From positions 2,791,001-2,855,000 of the forward strand of contig NC_059483.1 of assembly GCF_018139145.2 (NCBI RefSeq): a stretch of DNA of 64,000 nucleotides, given 5' to 3'. Of the stretch, positions 59,322 through 64,000 are shown piece after piece (within the stretch, counting starts at the first letter, position 1; each line of letters begins with the position of its first letter). This DNA comes from Gymnogyps californianus. Its lineage: Eukaryota; Chordata; Aves; Accipitriformes; Cathartidae. The notes under the pieces were generated by a model. That model was not told the DNA's origin and made no database searches. It was given only the letters and a program-made list of their open reading frames with translations. The position numbers and the translations under genes were made by a program.

Positions 59322-62300
59322 CTACAAGAAAAAAAGAAAAAAAAAAAAAAAAAAAGAAAAAAAGAAAAGAGAGGATTCACTACGAAACAGTAGAAAACAG
59401 CTCAAACCAGCTCAACATTGCGTTATTCCCATGACACCTTATTAGGCAACACCTGGACAAGTTGGAACTATGAAAGCGAGGATCTCTTCTGCCTCACAAG
59501 TTTTAAAACTCAGTCCTAACTTGAAGGCTCTGGAAGATCCTTGGAGACTTCTTGAATTCCAGGTAATAGCTGTAACCATTATCTTCAACCTCCAACTGGA
59601 GAGGAACTATTACCTTTCCTGCGGGAGACAGGCCTCACTGCAGAGACTGCTGTCTCTCGCCTTCAGCCTCAGGTACTGCCATAAAAGCGCAGAACTTCAC
59701 CTGAAAATTACTTGAACTTTGCTGTGGAAGAACGTCACAGATTGCCTAGTTAACAGTACTCCTCACAAAGAACACAAACCGATGCTCCAGGAATTGCAGC
59801 GACTTTCAATACACAGTTCAAGGAGTTGAATTTCACATAAAAAAGCTGGGAGTCTCTTGAGGTCCAGACCCTGTCTCATGTTTTAATGCAGAAGGGGAGA
59901 TCAGCTGGGACAGTACAGCAAACTGTCAGTCCCTGGGTATGTTCACAGGAAACTTCTGTTTCAGATGACTGAATATGAATTTTTTCAGCCTGACTGAAAG
60001 GTAGGCTTTTAAATCCAGTCAAAAAAAATCACTACAGAACACAAGGTGCTCAGAACTGCTAAAAATATGGTGGGGTTTTCTGTTTGTTTGTTTTAAATAA
60101 TTTCTTAAAAATGAATTGAAAGCCTCAGTATTTTGGATGGGAAAGAAAAAAGCTTTTGAACCCAGGCAGAAATGTCTGCTATGTATCCTCTTGCAAAACT
60201 ACACTGTACTGAAGGAAAACAATCTTTTTATAGCAAAGTTTCTGCTTTACGTTGCAGAGACATGCCAGGACATTTGGAATAGCTCTTTTTAATTTCTGGT
60301 CCCCTCTCCAGAGGAAAAACAAAGGGGAAAACCAAACAAACCTGACCTCAGTTAACTGGAACTGGAATCAATAACACAGAAAGCTATTCTTCCAGTTCCT
60401 GTGATGTTATTACACTGGGAGCAATCCAAATTTGGTTAATGCTTTTTGTCAGTACATCCCATCTTTCTGATGAAAGTATCACGGTCTTTAAAACCCTGGC
60501 AAAAATTTGCCTGGGACCAATAAACAAGCCTGCCGATGAAATGGCTCTCACTTGACTCTTTAAGGCCCTTTCTTTCCACTAGGCATTGTCATCTCTGCTG
60601 CTCTGTAAAACTGGAAATTCAAAGTTTATTGTGAAGAATAAAATAAAGCAATATGAAACACTTACATCCATTATGAAGTCCTGATACGGTCTAAGTGGTT
60701 CTGGACCCATAGCCCTGGTTAACTCTTGCCGGTGCTTCACTAAGAAAAGGCCGAGGTTTTTTTCTTCTTTTGAGATTTTCAGCCTCAGATCAAGGTTTGT
60801 GACATCATCCTTCACCTTGAACAATGATGTCAGAACAGTCATCGGTTTTGGACACAGATTTTGAATATTTTCAGTGACTCTGTCAAATTCCTCTATATTT
60901 CCATCAAGTGGTAGTCCTAAAGGGATACACACAAAAAAAGTGCACAAAAGAGTGTTAATAAGAAATGTGGATGGTAACACAGGAAAAAAAAAAAAAAATC
61001 TAATTTCTTTCTGGGTAAAAACAAGTTTTATCTCACTTTGCCACGCTGCAGTTCTGTTTGTATATGTTATAGGAGTAGGAAATCAATCTTCATTTCACTT
61101 TACCTATGTACTGGGCAATATCCAGCTCATACATAAGTCGAACCAAATGATTTACATGGTTTCCAAGAAGAATTTTTTTCAGTTCCACCCAAATCCTTTC
61201 TCCTGATATTCCAGCCAAACCTTTGGCATTTTCTTTAATTGCTTGCAGTGTACTAGGTTCATGATCACCAGGTTTTTCTGCGATTCTTCCATAAAACCTG
61301 CCCAAAAAACCCCCCTGTATGTTAGACTGAGAACAATTATTCCATTTATTACTGCTATTCAGAGAATCAACGCCATGACAGTGTTAAATATTCTAATTTA
61401 TAATACTAGAGGAAACTTAACAATATGACAATTACAACTCTTTTTACATCACTGATCTCTTTTTGCATGTTTCTGAAACCTTCTACAATGCTTACTTCAT
61501 TTCTTTATCTAGGAAAGGCAAAACCTAGTACCTGAAATATCTTAGGATTCGTAAATAATCTTCTTGTATTCTCTCACTTGCCTTTCCTACAAATCTAATT
61601 TTCTTGTTTTTCAAGTCTTCATATCCATTAAAAAAATCATACAGCATCCCATCCAAACCTAGAAAAAGAAGAAAAAAAGTAGACTACTATGAATTTACAA
61701 ACATGGCTGGCACAATTAAACACTCTCATTTGAAAATAAAGAAGAGAAGTTGTGCGATTTGACCTGGTTTGTCAGATCATCTCACATATTTGTACAGACC
61801 TTTCAGCTCACAGCAGTACAAACAAGCAAAATTGAAACAGACTGAGAGAATTTACTGGCTTAATTTGAAAAGCAGTGTTTCACCTAAATATTTGCTTTTG
61901 AAAGAATTTACCTAAAAACATGGAATTGACAGTCAGATCCCTCCTTTCAGCATCCTTTTCCCAGTCAGTGGTGAATTCAACCTCTGCATGTCGTCCATCG
62001 GTGACAACATCTATTCTAAGAGTAGTAATTTCAAAATTCTGTTCATGGAGCTGAAAATCCCACAGACATTGTTACTTCAACACAATCATGAATATAAATG
62101 TAAAAGCTGTATATTTTTTTCAGCCTCATGTTTGTACACAGTTAGTGCTCAGGCTGGATACATGCAAACCAACAGGTACCATGTTTTCATACAGAGCAGA
62201 CAATCAAGAAATATGAACACCTGAAAATAACCCTTGCATTATTCATTTTCTAGATAGCCTGCAGAAATCTTCCTGCAGAAGATGGAATAAGAGGCAGAGG

Positions 62301-63747
62301 AATGAGCAAGGTAGAGGAAGCAAGACTTGGGAAATCGGGAGCAGGAAACACTAGGATCAACTTCCCCACATTATCTGAACATGTGGGCAGCCTACATTAT
62401 CTTTTCTAGTGATGACACAGCAGCACAAATGGGTTATGCAGAGGTAACATGCATTAAAATATGGTAATTAATTGAATTCTACGAACAAAAAGTAATCAAA
62501 AAAAATCACTCCATACTTTAAAGCAGGGTCTCATTTAAACTCTGACTGTGATACTTTAACAAAGAAGGAGCATGCTACCCGTTTTCTATTGGTTATGCTG
62601 CACATTCACAGAGACAGTTAGAAAAGATCCAAGTCAAATCATAAACCAACCCTGGCAGTAATGGTTCCATGTTTCTCTCCTTTGTTATTGATCAGACGAA
62701 CACCAGCAGATGTGAACATTTCCTTCATCTCTGCTGGTGTAGCCGTAGTGGCAAAGTCTATATCTTGCGGTGTCATTCCACTTAGTAAATCCCTCACAGC
62801 ACCTCCGGCTATTCTCAGCTCATAGTTCTTCTTCTCAAACAATTCTGGGAAGGAAAGGAAAACCATAAAGCACTCTCTCAAATAAAAACCATGGCACACT
62901 GTCAGCCATAACCTACCTTTTCACAAATTAAGATCACAGACGTGGGAATACATACTCAAATATGCAATAAGCACCAAGTATGTACGTACCTCACAGCTTC
63001 ACGTAAAATGCACAAATTAGGTTCACAGATGAGCACTCACATGTACTTTCCCAGTCATTTCTGATGTACTTTTCTGGGGCATTTCTGATATAACCTAAAT
63101 ATTAACAGGTTGCTAATTGATACTGGGGAACTCTGGGCTGTGGAACATTTTTAGCAGCTAGTAGCTGACAAGGAAAGGTGCTTAGTTTACTTATGGCAGA
63201 GCACAGTGAATCCAAATTCCTTCAGGAACAATAGCCCCCGACAGCTGATAAAAACCGAGCTCCGCCACGTCCTTCGAGTCATTTTAAAGCCACAGTGGCT
63301 AGAGCTGAAGAGCAGCACACACCTCCCAGAACACAACAGCTCCCCAGGCTGCCCTTTAGCACCCACGACCAGGCCACAAAAGCCCCTGTCCGTTTCCCTG
63401 GTAAGAGGATCAGGGGCTGCGCCTACAGCAGTGACGGGACGCGAGGTGCAAAGCCTGCATTCGCCGCCCTGCCTCTCCAGGCCGGCATTTTGGTCCTCCT
63501 CACGCCACAGCAAGCAGGAACGCTTTGGGGGCCGCTGCTCAGCCCCGCGGATGCCCAGGCCCAGACCCCCCGGGCCGGGCCGGGCCGGGCCGCACTCACC
63601 TGCCACGCTGCGGAGCCCCGGCGTGAAGAGCGCCTGGAACTGGGGAGACTGCAGCTTCATGGCGCCCGGCGCTCGGTGCCGCAGCCGGAGCGGCGGGAAC
63701 AGCCGCAGCCCGGCCCTGCAGGGCAGAAGCAACACCTCAGCCCACAT
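59073..63747 (-). CDS. TRNT1: TRNT1, CCA-adding tRNA nucleotidyltransferase (7 coding exons)
   Basis: Coding exons in transcript order are 63747-63600, 62844-62651, 62050-61912, 61658-61532, 61297-61104, 60916-60666 and 59321-59073. The total is 1,302 nt, or 433 residues plus stop (human 434). The product adds or repairs the 3' CCA of tRNAs in the nucleus or cytosol and in mitochondria. It is a class II nucleotidyltransferase: G63-G64-A-V-R-D, catalytic D77 and D79 in [10 protein letters not shown]150-R151-D152, and the nucleotide-selecting E193-D194-x-x-R197. Residues 1-29 are rich in Arg and Leu with one acidic residue, a plausible mitochondrial presequence. M30 (M-K-L-Q-S-P) matches the human internal Met30, and the 29-residue spacing is identical. 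It lies tail to tail with CRBN. Identity is secure; the exact 5' end is less so. Confidence 0.97.
59325..59373 (-). repeat. long A/T tract forming TRNT1 exon 7 polypyrimidine tract
   Basis: On the + strand this is an A-run with scattered G residues. On the transcribed - strand it is a pyrimidine tract of nearly 50 bases ending just before the exon 7 acceptor. Confidence 0.85.
59374..60665 (-). other. TRNT1: TRNT1 intron 6
   Basis: The main body of the 1.34-kb last intron (59322-60665). Unique sequence; I see nothing beyond splice signals. Confidence 0.85.
60666..60916 (-). CDS. TRNT1: TRNT1 coding exon 6, body domain
   Basis: Encodes residues 268-351, through [29 protein letters not shown] and P-Y-Q-D-F-I-M-D. 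The acceptor is tccctttag and the donor gtaagt, at a codon boundary. Confidence 0.95.
61104..61297 (-). CDS. TRNT1: TRNT1 coding exon 5, neck and body
   Basis: Encodes residues 203-267 plus one base: [12 protein letters not shown], then [14 protein letters not shown]. The acceptor is ttttgggcag and the donor gtaaag. Confidence 0.95.
61532..61658 (-). CDS. TRNT1: TRNT1 coding exon 4, nucleotide-selecting motif
   Basis: Encodes residues 161-202 plus two bases: [12 protein letters not shown], then [13 protein letters not shown]193, D194 and R197 form the template-like EDxxR motif. The acceptor is tttttctag and the donor gtacta. Confidence 0.95.
61912..62050 (-). CDS. TRNT1: TRNT1 coding exon 3, RRD motif
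   Basis: Encodes residues 115-160 plus one base: [12 protein letters not shown], then D-G-R-H-A-E-V-E-F, then [11 protein letters not shown]. The acceptor is gattttcag and the donor gtaaat. Confidence 0.95.
62051..62650 (-). other. TRNT1: TRNT1 intron 2
   Basis: 600 bases of ordinary sequence between the weak gttggt donor and the tttcag acceptor. Nothing else seen. Confidence 0.85.
62651..62844 (-). CDS. TRNT1: TRNT1 coding exon 2, catalytic head with DxD
   Basis: Encodes residues 50-114: [19 protein letters not shown], then D-I-D-F-A-T-T-A-T, then [11 protein letters not shown]77 and D79 are the metal ligands. The acceptor is ccttcccag; the donor gttggt is weak at +3 to +5. Confidence 0.95.
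62845..63599 (-). other. TRNT1: TRNT1 intron 1
   Basis: 755 bases. The part next to exon 1 is CpG-rich and begins with a GGGCC-type repeat (63571-63592); the rest is unique. Confidence 0.85.
63571..63592 (-). repeat. (CGGGC)4 pentanucleotide repeat beside TRNT1 donor
   Basis: Four cgggc units on the + strand, a few bases inside intron 1 after the gtgagt donor. Confidence 0.9.
63600..63747 (-). CDS. TRNT1: TRNT1 coding exon 1, mitochondrial presequence
   Basis: Encodes residues 1-49 plus one base, beginning M-W-A-E-V-L-L-L. The bases before the ATG read tgtttctccccag, a strong acceptor, so this is probably the second exon of the transcript. The donor is gtgagt. M30 has a favourable gcc context and could start the non-mitochondrial form. 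Confidence 0.88.
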
Positions 63748-64000
63748 CTGGGGAGAAACAGCGACAACACGGCGCGTCAGCCGGGCCGCGCCGCGCCGCA
63801 TGGACCACGGCCCCGGCCTCCTCCCTCCCGCCCGGCGTGCCCTCACCGCCGCACGGAGACACCCCCCCCTTCCCCCGCAGGCACAGGGCCCCCGGCCGCA
63901 CCCACGCACCCACCCGCGGGGCTCCCGGCGCGCTGAGGCGGCGGCGCTAGGCCCGAGGAGCCGGCTGCTGCCGCCCGCCTTCGCCCCGGCGCCGCGCGAT

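Larger units (their letters stand above)
63280..64000 (-). promoter_or_regulatory. TRNT1: CpG island over TRNT1 5' end (continues past window)
   Basis: GC and CpG density climb from about 63,280 to the window edge. It contains the presequence exon and a candidate 5' UTR exon ending at 63847 (donor gtgagg), which would pair with the acceptor at 63748 to make a 99-base intron. The promoter is probably here or just beyond the window. Confidence 0.7.

Noticed and set aside
58861..59445. 194-codon plus-strand frame
   Set aside because: Antisense to TRNT1 exon 7, whose minus-strand frame is clearly the real one; the Lys-rich end is the A-tract of the acceptor.
63187..63909. 240-codon continuous minus-strand frame at the TRNT1 5' end, and a 213-codon plus-strand frame opposite
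   Set aside because: Only 63747-63600 is supported as coding. The rest reads through the gtgagt donor into intron 1 and through the probable 5' leader; the plus frame is a GC-rich shadow.

Overview
This is nuclear DNA from a vertebrate, most likely a bird. I base that on two split genes whose predicted proteins align closely with human CRBN and TRNT1, moderately compact introns, GT-AG splicing, a low density of recognisable transposons, and a few decayed CR1-type LINE fragments plus old amniote repeat relics. A crocodilian or turtle cannot be fully excluded, and I cannot name the species.

Layout: 1-25,300 is intergenic or upstream DNA with no protein gene I can support. It holds simple repeats, an antisense CR1 fragment (about 14,600-15,060), an ancient palindromic repeat relic (about 11,645-11,805), an orphan CpG-rich patch with an NRF1-like site (about 11,450-11,615) and two CTCF-like cores. 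A CpG island (about 25,290-26,200) covers the CRBN promoter and first exon. CRBN (cereblon) is on the + strand, with eleven coding exons from 25,824 to 47,702 encoding 446 residues. An 11.4 kb gap (47,703-59,072) holds the CRBN 3' UTR, (CA)n/(TA)n arrays and a recent tandem duplication with a period of about 232 bp. TRNT1 (CCA tRNA nucleotidyltransferase) is on the - strand, with seven coding exons from 63,747 down to 59,073 encoding 433 residues. A second CpG island occupies the right edge. The two genes converge tail to tail, the same relative arrangement as human 3p26.

The genes are neighbours, not a pathway. CRBN is the substrate receptor of a CUL4-DDB1 ubiquitin ligase. TRNT1 adds or repairs the CCA end of nuclear-encoded and mitochondrial tRNAs. 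All exon junctions below were placed by hand from GT/AG signals, reading-frame continuity and remembered human protein sequence, and the frame closes exactly for both genes.

I see no undescribed multi-gene system. The observations most worth a second look are: a tandem NAGNAG acceptor at CRBN exon 2; isoleucine at the cereblon position that is valine in human (V388) and isoleucine in mouse; a possible convergent CTCF pair bracketing CRBN; a possible tiny 5' UTR intron in TRNT1 placed exactly at the start codon; and the fresh CA/TA-rich tandem duplication.
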